A DNA stretch of 64,000 nt from Pseudonocardia sp. T1-2H (GTDB taxonomy: Bacteria; Actinomycetota; Actinomycetes; Mycobacteriales; Pseudonocardiaceae): the NCBI RefSeq assembly GCF_038039215.1, contig NZ_JBBPCL010000001.1:682001-746000 (forward strand), written 5' to 3'. The position numbers and the translations under genes were made by a program. The notes below the pieces were generated by a model that had not been told where the DNA came from, did not search any database, and saw only the letters and a list, made by a program, of their open reading frames with translations. Of the stretch, positions 24,896-33,431 are shown piece by piece (positions within the stretch are counted from its first letter, which is position 1; each line of letters starts with the position of its first letter).

Positions 24896-25879
24896 GTGGT
24901 CTCCGTCGCGCTCCCGCTGGTCCACCCGCGGTGCACCTCCGTGCCTCGCCCCGCGGGCACCGTCGACCCGGCCGACCTCCCGGTCCTGCCGAGCAACGGG
25001 CACTGGCCCGCGTGGCCGGGCCGCGACGTCACCTCCGGCGGGGTGACCCTGCACGTCCGCGAGACCCCTGGCAACGGCGCCGAGGCCGTCTACGTGCACG
25101 GACTCTCCGGCTCCGCGACGAACTGGACGGACCTCGCGGGCCTGCTCGCGCCGCGGGCCGCGGGCGTCGCGGTCGACCTGCCGGGGTTCGGGTGCTCGGC
25201 GCCGTTGCCCTCGCGGGACTACACGCCGTCCGGCCACGCGGATGCCCTGCTCTCCTGGCTGGCCGGGCGCGGGCGGCCCGTGCACCTGCTGGGCAACTCG
25301 CTCGGCGGGATGGTCGCGACGATGGTGGCCGCCCGCCGTCCGGAGCTCGTCCGCACGCTCACCCTGGTCTCGCCCGCCTTCCCGGACCGGCGGCCGGACC
25401 CGCGCCGGATGTCCGATCCGCGGATGGCGCTGGCGATGATCCCGGGAATCGGGAAGAAGGCCCGGGCCCAGCTGGCCGCGGCGTCGCCCCGGGTGCGGGC
25501 CGAGCAGGTGATGGCGCTCTGCTTCGGGGACCCCGGCCGCGCCACCGACGCCCGCCTGGACGAGACGGCCGCCGAGATCGCGGCCCGCGGGCGTCAGCCC
25601 TGGGCGGCGGAGGCCGTGTCCCGCTCGGCCAAGGGGATGTTCGCGAGCTGGGCCGGTCGCGGGCTCTGGGCGACGGCCGCACGCGTCCCGGTGCCGACGC
25701 TCGTGGTCTGGGGCGACCGGGACCGGCTCATCTCCCCCCGGCTCGCCGCGCGGGCGGCGCGCACGTTCCCGGACGGGCGGCTGCTGATGCTGGCCGGCGT
25801 CGGGCACATCGCGCAGATCGAGGTGCCGGACCGGGTGGCGGCTTGTGTCGCCGCGCTCTGGGACGAGTGCCCTTCCTGA
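24896..25879 (+). CDS. Alpha/beta hydrolase
   Basis: About 327 residues. Visible motifs: VYVHGLSGSATNW (oxyanion), the nucleophile elbow LLGNSLGGMV (Ser), VVWGDRDRLISP (Asp) and GVGHIAQIE (His), a complete catalytic triad of the BphD/epoxide-hydrolase-like group. Start uncertain: GTG 24896, GTG 24842 and GTG 24941 are all in frame and none has a clear Shine-Dalgarno. It precedes moeZ on the same strand with a 92-base gap that holds the moeZ ribosome-binding site. The substrate is unknown. Confidence 0.85.
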   Translation: MVSVALPLVHPRCTSVPRPAGTVDPADLPVLPSNGHWPAWPGRDVTSGGVTLHVRETPGNGAEAVYVHGLSGSATNWTDLAGLLAPRAAGVAVDLPGFGCSAPLPSRDYTPSGHADALLSWLAGRGRPVHLLGNSLGGMVATMVAARRPELVRTLTLVSPAFPDRRPDPRRMSDPRMALAMIPGIGKKARAQLAAASPRVRAEQVMALCFGDPGRATDARLDETAAEIAARGRQPWAAEAVSRSAKGMFASWAGRGLWATAARVPVPTLVVWGDRDRLISPRLAARAARTFPDGRLLMLAGVGHIAQIEVPDRVAACVAALWDECPS

Positions 25880-25971
25880 GCCCGGATGGGAAGATAGGCC
25901 CCGACGAGTGCGTTGGCACCAGCGGGATGCACGCACGATCGACACGCTAGACAGCACCGAGGAGCTTTGAC

Positions 25972-27144
25972 ATGGCGCTACCGCCGCTCGTGGAGCCGGC
26001 CGCCGAACTGACCAAGGACGAGGTCGAGCGCTACAGCCGCCACCTCATCATCCCCGACGTCGGGATGACGGGGCAGAAGCGGCTGAAGAACGCGAAGGTG
26101 CTGGTCGTCGGCGCCGGTGGTCTGGGCTCGCCCGCGCTGCTGTACCTGGCCGCGGCCGGTGTCGGCACGCTGGGCATCGTCGAGTTCGACGAGGTCGACT
26201 CGTCCAACCTGCAGCGCCAGATCATCCACGGCCAGTCCGACGTGGGCCGCTCCAAGGCCGAGTCCGCCCGTGACTCGATCAAGGAGGCGAACCCGTTCGT
26301 CGAGGTCCGGCTGCACCAGGTGCGGCTCGACTCGTCGAACGTGATGGACATCTTCGCGGACTACGACCTCATCCTCGACGGCACGGACAACTTCGCCACG
26401 CGCTACCTGGTGAACGACGCCGCCGTGCTGTCCGGGAAGCCGTACGTCTGGGGTTCGATCTTCCGGTTCGAGGGCCAGGCGTCGGTGTTCTGGGAGGACG
26501 CCCCGAACGGGCTCGGCCTGAACTACCGCGACCTCTACCCCGAGCCGCCGCCCCCCGGCATGGTGCCGTCGTGCGCCGAGGGTGGCGTGCTGGGCGTGCT
26601 CTGCGCGTCCATCGGCTCGATCATGGTGAACGAGGCGATCAAGCTGATCACCGGCATCGGCGAGCCGATCCTGGGTCGGCTGATGGTCTACGACGCCCTC
26701 GAGATGACCTACCGGCAGGTGAAGATCCGCAAGGACCCGGCCACGCCCAAGATCACCGAGCTGATCGACTACGACGCGTTCTGCGGCACCGTCTCCGACG
26801 ACGCCCAGGCCGCCGCGGCCGGCAACACGATCACCGCGCTCGAGCTCAAGGAGATGATCGACGCGGGCAAGGACTTCGCGCTGATCGACGTTCGCGAGCA
26901 GAACGAGTTCGAGATCGTCCGGATTCCGGGTTCGGTCCTCATCCCGAAGGACCGCATCCTCTCCGGCGAGGCGCTCTCGGAGCTCCCGCAGGACAAGCCG
27001 ATCGTCCTGCACTGCAAGTCCGGGGCGCGCTCGGCCGAGACGCTCGCGGCGCTGCAGAAGGCCGGTTTCTCCGATGCGGTGCACGTCGGGGGTGGCGTGC
27101 TGGCGTGGGCCAAGCAGGTCGACCCCTCGCTGCCCACCTACTGA
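25972..27144 (+). CDS. moeZ: Adenylyltransferase/sulfurtransferase MoeZ
   Basis: A 390-residue fusion of a ThiF/MoeB-type E1 domain (VLVVGAGGLGSPALLYL near residue 44; RQIIHGQSDVG; DNFATRYLVND) and a C-terminal rhodanese domain with active-site loop HCKSGARS near residue 347. It activates the C-terminal glycine of ubiquitin-like sulfur carriers with ATP and loads sulfur for molybdopterin, thiamine or cysteine-type synthesis. The MoeB zinc CxxC pairs are absent (single Cys in SCAEGG and FCG), as expected for MoeZ. ATG 25972 has GAGGAG seven bases upstream. Corresponds to Rv3206c. Confidence 0.94.
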   Translation: MALPPLVEPAAELTKDEVERYSRHLIIPDVGMTGQKRLKNAKVLVVGAGGLGSPALLYLAAAGVGTLGIVEFDEVDSSNLQRQIIHGQSDVGRSKAESARDSIKEANPFVEVRLHQVRLDSSNVMDIFADYDLILDGTDNFATRYLVNDAAVLSGKPYVWGSIFRFEGQASVFWEDAPNGLGLNYRDLYPEPPPPGMVPSCAEGGVLGVLCASIGSIMVNEAIKLITGIGEPILGRLMVYDALEMTYRQVKIRKDPATPKITELIDYDAFCGTVSDDAQAAAAGNTITALELKEMIDAGKDFALIDVREQNEFEIVRIPGSVLIPKDRILSGEALSELPQDKPIVLHCKSGARSAETLAALQKAGFSDAVHVGGGVLAWAKQVDPSLPTY

Positions 27145-27569
27145 CCCGGTAATCCCCCGGAGCCGTACCGACCGCCCGTCCTCGTTCGCGAGGGCGGGCG
27201 GTCCGCGTCTGCGGATCACGCCGCGCAGGCGTTTCTATGGTGTGGATCACATGTGAGCAACCCCTTTGTCGCGGTCCGTGACGGCGGGCGCCTCCACCAC
27301 GACGCCGCGTAGCGATCACACCGTTATGTGACGCTCCGTGCCTCTGACCTGGGAGAGCACGTCCGACTGGAGCAATGACAATCGATCATCGGCCTGGGTA
27401 GCCTCCCTTGCCCCGGTGGATGTCGTGTCCCGTCGTCCGAACGGGGCCAGGGAAGTGGGGACCTTCGGACGCCGCGGCGTCGGGGGCGCGAGAGCGCCGC
27501 CTCGGTGACCCGACGGGGACGTCGTGCTGCGCAGGCACGCGCTCCCGGTGACTGCGATGGGGGCCGGCT
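27145..27569. other. Intergenic region with terminator and unassigned upstream sequence
   Basis: About 425 bp. The first part holds the moeZ terminator. The palindrome TCACATGTGA lies at 27246-27255 within a locally AT-richer stretch. No coding frame is convincing; short frames in this interval lack ribosome-binding sites. It probably contains the promoter of the Gly-rich membrane protein gene. Confidence 0.4.
27170..27203 (+). terminator. Hairpin terminator after moeZ
   Basis: Inverted repeat of 15 bp with one G-U pair: GACCGCCCGTCCTCG (27170-27184) and the matching arm at 27189-27203 around a TTCG tetraloop. It is 26 bases past the moeZ stop. Confidence 0.78.
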
Positions 27570-29999
27570 GTGGTGGACGATTTCGGGGTGGACCGGTTCG
27601 GCTCCGACGGGTTCGGGTCACCTGCGCTGCGGCGCAGGTGCGCGCTCCCCGGGTGCGACGCGCTGGTCGAGGAGACGCCCGACCGTCCCGGGAAGATCTA
27701 CTGCACCGCCGCGCACCGGGTCGCCGCGCGGCGTGAGCGACGGGCCGCGGCGCAGGCCGCCGGCGACGACCGGCTGACCGAGACGCTGCCCTGGCTCCGT
27801 GAGACGCCGCAGCGGCCGCTCGTCCGGAGCCGAGCCGTGCCGGCGCGCGTCGCGGCACCCGTGCGGGAGGAGCCCGAACCGGAGCCCGGGGAGCTCCCGG
27901 GCGCGCGGTCGCCGTGGATGGCCGGGCTGGCGCGGCGGCGGCGCGCGATCGCGGTGCTGGGCGCGACGGCCGTGCTGGTCGGCGGCTATGCGCTGACGAC
28001 GTCGTCCGCGTCGTCCCCCGATCCCTCCCCGCCGACGGTGACGCTGCCGGAGGGGACCACGGACGAGGAGTGGGCGCGGCGGGCGCAGCTCGCGCTCGTC
28101 GCCGTCAACGAGCAGCTGGACACGATCGGCGAGACCGAGCGGGCCTGGAACTCGACACCCGCCGCACAGCAGGTCGGGACCGCCCCTTCCGCCGTCCGGC
28201 AGCTGCTGGAACGCAGGCGGGTGCTCGAGCAGCAGCGGGCGACGCTGCAGTCCCAGCTGGAGACCTACCGTGAGCTCGAACGCGCCTCGGACGAGCTCCG
28301 GCAGGCGGACAGCCGGCTCGACGAGATCCAGCGACTGCTCGACGCCGCCGCTACGCCGCCGTCGCGCTCGGCCGCCGACACCTCCTGGGCCACGGCCCTG
28401 TCCGAGCAGCGTGATCTGCGGGCCCGGCACCGGGACGCGGTGGCGAGCCAGGTGCAGAACCTGTCCGAGGGCGTGCGCACCGCCACCCGCAGCCCGCTGC
28501 CGAACGACGCCGACCGCACCGACCGGGTGCGGGAGGAGGTGCTCCGGCTCGCGAGGAACCCCACGCCGAGCCCGATGCCGTCGCAGGGGGTGGACGAGCG
28601 GCCGCCGCTCGTGCAGGGCCGCGACCAGGACGAGAGCCGCCCGTCGGGCGAGGTCGGCACGAGCGGCCCGCCGGACCCGCGCGGGCCGGGGGACGACACG
28701 GAGGAGACACCGCGGCACGACCACTCCGGGGATGCCCGCGCGCTCGGCTCCGGTTCCCAGGGCTCGTCCGGGCCGCGCGAGCGTGGCGGGCAGGGCGGCG
28801 GGCTGACCGGCGCGGTGTCGGGGACCGTCGACGGTGTCGGCGGGACGCTCGGGCTGAACGGTCAGCAGGGCGGCCGGCCGGACCAGGGCTCGGGAGACCG
28901 GAAGGACCGGGGCCGGGGGCAGCCGGGTGGTCAGGAGCGGCAGGGCCCCGGGCAGCAGCAGGGGCCCGGGCATCAGGGGCCTCAGCGCGGTGGCGTGACG
29001 GGTGCGGTGTCGGACACCGTCGACGGTGTCGGCGGAACCCTCGGCCTGGACGGCGGCCGGCAGGCATCGCCGCAGGGCCCGGACCGGGGCGGCTCGGCAC
29101 AGGCTCGCACCGAACGGGTCGAGGCTGAGCCCGCGCAGGGCCGCGCCGACCGAAGCAGCGGGGCCGACGCGTCCCGCCGGGGTGCCGAGCAGGGCGGAGG
29201 CGGCGCCCCGGCGCGCCGGGGCGTCGAGCAGCAGGATGCGGGGACCGACCCCGGCTCCCGGACTCCGCGTCCCGTGGGTACGGGAAACTCGGGCCTCGCC
29301 GGCGCCGTCGCCGGTCCGATGATCAGCACGATGACCGGCGGGCTCGCGGCGCCGCAGATCGACGAGGCACTTCGGCTGGCGGACCGCGAGGCGGACCGGC
29401 AGATCCAGGAGAAGCTCCGGCAGCGCGGTGCCGCCACGTCGTCGACCCGGGGAACGGGGCGCAGCACTCCGGTTCGGACAGTTCGGGACGGTCCGGGGTG
29501 GACACCTCGCGCGCGACCGGGAGCGCGGGCTCGGCGAGCGGGCAGGACCCCACCGCGAACGGCCCGGCGCGCAGCAGCGGCGCGTCCCGGAGCTCGGACG
29601 GCGCCCGGGCGAGCGGCAGCGGCAGTGATTCGAGCAGCGGCTCGACCACCACCGCCTCCCGCGGCGGCTCGTCGACGGGCGCGGCCCGGGCGGGCGGCGC
29701 CTCGGACAGCGGCTCGCGGACCACCACCCCGCGCAGCGGGAGCTCCGGCAACGGGTCCGGCCGGTCCACGGACGCCGGGGCCCGGCCGAGTGGCTCCTCG
29801 GGCTCCGGGACCACGGAGCGGAGCAGCAGCTCCTCGTCGGGCGGCTCGGGTACGGCCGCCGGCAGCGCGGGCAGCGGCGGCGGGACCCCGTCCGAGCAGG
29901 ATGTCCGGGACTACGCGGAGGCCCTGGCCGCGGACGTGGCGAGCTGAGGCGCTCCTCGTCGCGGCCTCGGACGGCGCCCTCCGTCACCGCCGGGCCTGA
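27570..29999 (+). CDS. Gly/Gln-rich membrane protein with N-terminal zinc-finger-like motif; probable frameshift near the 3' end
   Basis: As read, 809 residues. The N-terminus has CALPGCD...KIYCTAAH followed by basic RVAARRERR, resembling the short Cys/His zinc-binding modules of actinobacterial proteins. One membrane helix follows near residue 130 (AIAVLGATAVLVGGYAL), then a coiled coil (about residues 165-260) and a Gly-rich region with two copies of GAVS-TVDGVGGTLGL. After residue about 627 the frame turns Pro/Arg-rich. The -1 frame continues as GNGAQHSGSDSSG and ends at 29947 with DVRDYAEALAADVAS, which looks authentic. One G is probably missing in GGGG at 29449-29452. Function unknown; co-directional with moeZ and the TIGR02569 gene. 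Confidence 0.6.
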   Translation: MVDDFGVDRFGSDGFGSPALRRRCALPGCDALVEETPDRPGKIYCTAAHRVAARRERRAAAQAAGDDRLTETLPWLRETPQRPLVRSRAVPARVAAPVREEPEPEPGELPGARSPWMAGLARRRRAIAVLGATAVLVGGYALTTSSASSPDPSPPTVTLPEGTTDEEWARRAQLALVAVNEQLDTIGETERAWNSTPAAQQVGTAPSAVRQLLERRRVLEQQRATLQSQLETYRELERASDELRQADSRLDEIQRLLDAAATPPSRSAADTSWATALSEQRDLRARHRDAVASQVQNLSEGVRTATRSPLPNDADRTDRVREEVLRLARNPTPSPMPSQGVDERPPLVQGRDQDESRPSGEVGTSGPPDPRGPGDDTEETPRHDHSGDARALGSGSQGSSGPRERGGQGGGLTGAVSGTVDGVGGTLGLNGQQGGRPDQGSGDRKDRGRGQPGGQERQGPGQQQGPGHQGPQRGGVTGAVSDTVDGVGGTLGLDGGRQASPQGPDRGGSAQARTERVEAEPAQGRADRSSGADASRRGAEQGGGGAPARRGVEQQDAGTDPGSRTPRPVGTGNSGLAGAVAGPMISTMTGGLAAPQIDEALRLADREADRQIQEKLRQRGAATSSTRGTGRSTPVRTVRDGPGWTPRARPGARARRAGRTPPRTARRAAAARPGARTAPGRAAAAVIRAAARPPPPPAAARRRARPGRAAPRTAARGPPPRAAGAPATGPAGPRTPGPGRVAPRAPGPRSGAAAPRRAARVRPPAARAAAAGPRPSRMSGTTRRPWPRTWRAEALLVAASDGALRHRRA

Positions 30000-30074
30000 T
30001 TCCGGAAGTCCTGCTCGGGGATCTCTCCGCGTGGCGCCCGTGATCCAGGCGACGACGCAGGTACCGTGCCGGTC

Positions 30075-30902
30075 GTGACGGCAGCACGCGTAGTCCCGAC
30101 CAGCGAAGCGGCGATCGCCCTGCCCGACCACGTGCGCGTCGCGTTCGGGGTCAAGGACGTCGTGCCGCGGCCGGTGGTGTGGGCGGGCCAGCGCGCCTGG
30201 CACTGCGGGGACGTCCTGCTGCGCCCGGTCGCGGACAACGCGGTCGCCGCGTGGTCCGCCGGGGTCCTGGACAGCCTCGAGGTCGAGGCCGTGCGGCTCG
30301 CCCGCCCGGTCCGGTCCTCGGACGGCCGCTGGGTCGTCGCCGGCTGGGCCGGGTCCCGCAACCTGGCGGGCTCCTCCGAACCGCGCCACGACGACGTCAT
30401 CTCCGCCTCGCTGCGCCTGCACGCCGCCACCTCCACAGTGCTGCGTCCCCGCCTCCTCGACGACCGCGACGACCTGCTGTCCCGCTCCGCCGCCGCCGCG
30501 TTCGGGGAGCGTCGCCTCGTCCTGGACCCGGGGACCGGCGGGGAGCTGTTCGAGCAGCTCGCGGCCCACCGCCGTCCGGTGAGGCTCTCCCCGCAGGTGG
30601 TGCACGGCGAGCTGTTCGGCGCCGTGCTCTTCGACGTCGACGGCGCGCCCGCGGTGCTCGATCTCGTCCCGTTCTGGCGCCCGGCCGAATGGGCGGCGGC
30701 GGTCGTCGCCGTCGACGCGGTGGCGTGGGGCGGTGCGGACGAGGGCCTGCTGGACCGGTGGTCGCACCTCGACGAGTGGCCCCAGGCGCTGCTGCGCGCC
30801 GTCCTGTACCGGCTGGCCCTGCACGCCCAGCACCCCGACGCCTCGGCCCGGAGCCTCCCCGGCCTCGAGCGCGCCGCGGGCCTCGTCGCCGCCCACCTCT
30901 GA
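30075..30902 (+). CDS. TIGR02569 family protein
   Basis: A 275-residue protein of an actinobacteria-specific family, recognised by VGVKDVVPRPVVWAGQRAW-like opening text (here FGVKDVVPRPVVWAG), VVHGELFGAVLFD and VLDLVPFWRPAEWAAAVVAVDA. The fold resembles small aminoglycoside-phosphotransferase-like kinases (HGELFG in place of HGDLHxxN), but activity is unproven. It matches Rv3205c by position next to moeZ. GTG 30075 is favoured because TACCGT lies seven bases upstream; GTG 30066 is also in frame. Confidence 0.85.
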   Translation: MTAARVVPTSEAAIALPDHVRVAFGVKDVVPRPVVWAGQRAWHCGDVLLRPVADNAVAAWSAGVLDSLEVEAVRLARPVRSSDGRWVVAGWAGSRNLAGSSEPRHDDVISASLRLHAATSTVLRPRLLDDRDDLLSRSAAAAFGERRLVLDPGTGGELFEQLAAHRRPVRLSPQVVHGELFGAVLFDVDGAPAVLDLVPFWRPAEWAAAVVAVDAVAWGGADEGLLDRWSHLDEWPQALLRAVLYRLALHAQHPDASARSLPGLERAAGLVAAHL

Positions 30903-30916
30903 CAGCCGCCCTCCGA

Positions 30917-30944
30917 ACTCGCGTCGTGGCTCCACGACGCGAGT
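30917..30944 (+). terminator. Hairpin terminator after the TIGR02569 gene
   Basis: ACTCGCGTCGTGG at 30917-30929 pairs perfectly with 30932-30944, leaving a very short loop. It begins 15 bases past the stop. Confidence 0.75.
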
Positions 30945-31253
30945 GACGGGCGTGGCCTCACGCGCCCGATCCCGGCCGGGTGATCTCACACGGCACCTCA
31001 CCGCACGTGAGGACCGGTTTGCGTCGGCGTCACACGGGGCCACGGCGGGGTAATGAGCCCTTCCTGCGGTCTGTGCATTCCCAGGATGCGACAGACCCAC
31101 TGGAGGACGGCGTGACAGCCAGCCACTGCCTCGACGACCCGGACGTGGCCGTGGCCGTCTACGCCGTCCGCGTCGACGATCACCGTGTTCAGATCGGGTT
31201 ACCGTGAGGGCGGTTACGCGGTGGACCCCGCCGACAGCACGGACAATGGTGCG
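30945..31253. other. Leader region upstream of hemD
   Basis: About 310 bp. It contains a small frame (listed separately), the inverted repeat CCTCAC/GTGAGG near 30996-31012, and a GACAAT hexamer six bases before the hemD start. No tRNA or known riboswitch is seen. Confidence 0.35.
31111..31206 (+). CDS. Possible 31-aa leader peptide upstream of hemD
   Basis: GTG 31111 follows GGAGG by five bases and opens 31 codons (VTASHCLDDPDVAVAV, then YAVRVDDHRVQIGLP). Length and position suggest a leader peptide or small regulatory protein. Family not recognised; a chance frame cannot be excluded. Confidence 0.3.
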
Positions 31254-32417
31254 ATGACCGCTGCCACCACCGAGCCGGCGCCCGTTCCCGCCCTCGCGGG
31301 ATTCACCGTCGGCGTCACCGCCGCGCGCCGGGCCGAGGAGCTGGGCACGATGCTCGAGCGGCGCGGCGCGTGCGTGCAGCACGGCCCCGCCATCCGCATC
31401 GTCCCGTTGGCGGACGACACGGACCTGCTCGAACGCACCCGTGCGCTCGTCGCGAACCCGCCGGACATCACGGTCGCGACGACCGGGATCGGCTTCCGCG
31501 GCTGGGTCGAGGCGGCCGACGGCTGGGGCATCGGCGAGGCGTTGCTCGCCGCGCTCGGCAAGGGTGAGCTGCTCGCCCGCGGGCCCAAGGCGCGCGGGGC
31601 GATCCGGGCGTCCGGGCTGACGGAGAAGTGGTCACCGCCGTCCGAGTCGTCAGCGGAGGTGCTGGAGTACCTGCTGGAGGAAGGCGTCGACGGCCTGCGG
31701 ATCGCGATGCAGCTGCACGGCGAGCCACTCCCGGACGTCGTCGACGCCCTCGAGCTGGCCGGCGCCGAGGTCGTCCAGGTGCCGGTCTACCGCTGGGTGC
31801 CGCCCGCGGACCTCGGCCCGATGGACCGGCTGACGGACTCCGTGCTCGCCGGCGGCGTCGACATGCTGGCCTTCACGAGCGCGCCCGCCGCCGCCAGCCT
31901 GCTCGCGCGGGCGGCCGAACGCGGGGTGAAGGACGAGCTGGTCGAGGCGATGCGCGGGCCCGTCCTGGCATTGTGCGTCGGCCCGGTGACGGCGGCGCCG
32001 CTGGAGGCCGTGGACATCCCGACCCTGCAGCCCGCCCGCTCGCGGCTCGGTGCGATGGTCCGGACGCTGGAGGCCGAGGCGCCGACCCGGGCGCGCCGGC
32101 TGCCGGTCGCCGGGCACTGGCTGGAGCTGCGCGGACACGCCGTCCTGGTCGACGGCGAGCTGCGCAACGTGCCGCCCACCGGCATGGCGATGCTGCGCGT
32201 CCTCGCCCGCCGGGCCGGCCGGGTCGTCACCCGTGCGGAGCTGCTCCGGGCGCTGCCCGGCGGTGGCGACGACGAGCACGCGGTCGAGACGGCGATGACC
32301 CGGCTGAGGTCCTCGCTCGGCACCCCGAAGCTGGTCCAGACCGTGGTCAAGCGCGGGTACCGACTCGCCCTGGACCCCGGGGCGGGCCCCGCACCGACCG
32401 GTGGCCACTGTGTTTGA
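31254..32417 (+). CDS. hemD: Uroporphyrinogen-III synthase fused to a winged-helix DNA-binding domain
   Basis: A 387-residue two-domain protein. Residues about 15-270 form the HemD bilobal fold (FTVGVTAARRAEELG, TVATTGIGFRGWVEA, LAFTSAPAAASLL), which closes hydroxymethylbilane into uroporphyrinogen III. Residues about 285-375 form an OmpR-type winged helix (RVLARRAGRVVTRAELL, VETAMTRLRSSLG, VKRGYRLAL). The same fusion occurs as Rv0260c beside a sirohydrochlorin chelatase and is linked to nitrate/nitrite assimilation. The ATG at 31254 follows GACAAT by six bases. The coding region overlaps the chelatase start. Confidence 0.9.
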   Translation: MTAATTEPAPVPALAGFTVGVTAARRAEELGTMLERRGACVQHGPAIRIVPLADDTDLLERTRALVANPPDITVATTGIGFRGWVEAADGWGIGEALLAALGKGELLARGPKARGAIRASGLTEKWSPPSESSAEVLEYLLEEGVDGLRIAMQLHGEPLPDVVDALELAGAEVVQVPVYRWVPPADLGPMDRLTDSVLAGGVDMLAFTSAPAAASLLARAAERGVKDELVEAMRGPVLALCVGPVTAAPLEAVDIPTLQPARSRLGAMVRTLEAEAPTRARRLPVAGHWLELRGHAVLVDGELRNVPPTGMAMLRVLARRAGRVVTRAELLRALPGGGDDEHAVETAMTRLRSSLGTPKLVQTVVKRGYRLALDPGAGPAPTGGHCV

Positions 32418-33132
32418 CGTCAAGGCGCCGCTGCTGCTGGTGGCGCACGGGAGCCGGAGCGCCGCGGCGGACGAGGTGGTCCGCGAGATCGCCGCGGCCG
32501 CCCGGGAGCGGCTGGACGGCGCGGACGTGCGGGTCGCCTACGTGGACGTCCGCACGCCGACCGTCGCGGACGCCGTCGCCGCGCTCCGGGCGGACGGTCT
32601 GTCCGGCGCCGTCGTGCTCCCGGCCTTCCTGGCCTCCGGCTACCACGTGCGGACGGACCTGCCGGCCCAGCTCGCCGAGGTGGGCGCGGACCCGTCGCGT
32701 TTCGTGGTGACGCCCGCACTCGGCCCGGACCGCCTGCTCGCCGAGGCGGCGCTGGCCCGGCTGCGGGGCGCGGGCCTGCGCCCGGGGGACGCGGTCGTGC
32801 TCGCGGCCGCGGGCTCGTCGGACCCGGCGGCCCTCGCCGAGGTGCGCACGGCGGGCCGGATGCTGGGCTCGCTCCTCGGCCGACGCGTCCGGGTCGGCTT
32901 CGCGGCCACCGCCGCTCCGAAGGTCGACGCCCTGGTCGACGGCCTGCGATGGGCCGGGGAGGACCGGATCGCGGTCGCCTCCTGGCTGCTCGCGCCGGGG
33001 GTGTTCCACAGCCGGATCGAGGATTCGGGCGCGGACGTCGTCGGGGCGCCGCTGGGAGCGCACGAGGACGTCGTGGGAGCGGTCGTCGCTCGCTACCGCG
33101 CGGGCGTCGAGGCGGGGGCCGCGGCGGCCTGA
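32401..33132 (+). CDS. Sirohydrochlorin ferrochelatase (CbiX/SirB-like)
   Basis: A 243-residue protein with two tandem CbiX-like halves. The first begins LLLVAHGSRSAAADE (metal-ligand His) and carries PAFLASGYHVRTDLP (second His); the second half repeats the fold (VVLAAAGSSDP; VASWLLAPGVFHSRI). It inserts Fe2+ into sirohydrochlorin to make siroheme for nitrite and sulfite reductases. The GTG start overlaps hemD by 17 bases (GTG 32410 is an alternative), so the two are one operon serving siroheme synthesis. Converges with the ATL gene. Confidence 0.9.
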   Translation: MATVFDVKAPLLLVAHGSRSAAADEVVREIAAAARERLDGADVRVAYVDVRTPTVADAVAALRADGLSGAVVLPAFLASGYHVRTDLPAQLAEVGADPSRFVVTPALGPDRLLAEAALARLRGAGLRPGDAVVLAAAGSSDPAALAEVRTAGRMLGSLLGRRVRVGFAATAAPKVDALVDGLRWAGEDRIAVASWLLAPGVFHSRIEDSGADVVGAPLGAHEDVVGAVVARYRAGVEAGAAAA

Positions 33133-33149
33133 CCCATGGGTGCCGCGGC

Positions 33150-33431
33150 TCAGCGCCGCCGGTGCTCCTTCGGGAGCCTCCCGTCCACCAGGAGCACGCC
33201 TTCGGCCCGGAGCCGTGCGGCCTGCTCCTGCGCGATGTGCGGTGCGCAGGTGCCGTTCGCCCGCAGGACCCGGTGCCAGGGGAGGTCGTGGCCGTCCTCG
33301 GCGAGGATCCGGCCGACGAGCCGGGCCGAGCGGATCCCCGCCCGCGCCGCGACCTCGCCGTAGGTCGACGTCTCGCCCGGCGGGATCGCGGCGACCACGT
33401 CCCGGACCCGTTCGAGGACCTCCTCATCCAT
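33150..33431 (-). CDS. Alkyltransferase-like protein (ATL)
   Basis: A 93-residue protein equal to the C-terminal DNA-binding domain of O6-alkylguanine transferases: PPGETSTYGEVAARAG, then LVGRILAEDGHDLPWHRVLRANG. The active-site PCHR is replaced by PWHR, so it cannot take up alkyl groups. ATLs flip O6-alkylguanine out of DNA and flag it for nucleotide excision repair. The ATG at 33431 overlaps the upstream hydrolase stop by 8 bases. Corresponds to Rv3204. Confidence 0.9.
   Translation of the reverse strand: MDEEVLERVRDVVAAIPPGETSTYGEVAARAGIRSARLVGRILAEDGHDLPWHRVLRANGTCAPHIAQEQAARLRAEGVLLVDGRLPKEHRRR

Noticed and set aside
27618..31382. A 1254-residue minus-strand frame
   Set aside because: Composition is Pro/Arg/Gly shadow of the Gly-rich gene and TIGR02569 gene; no domain or start signal.
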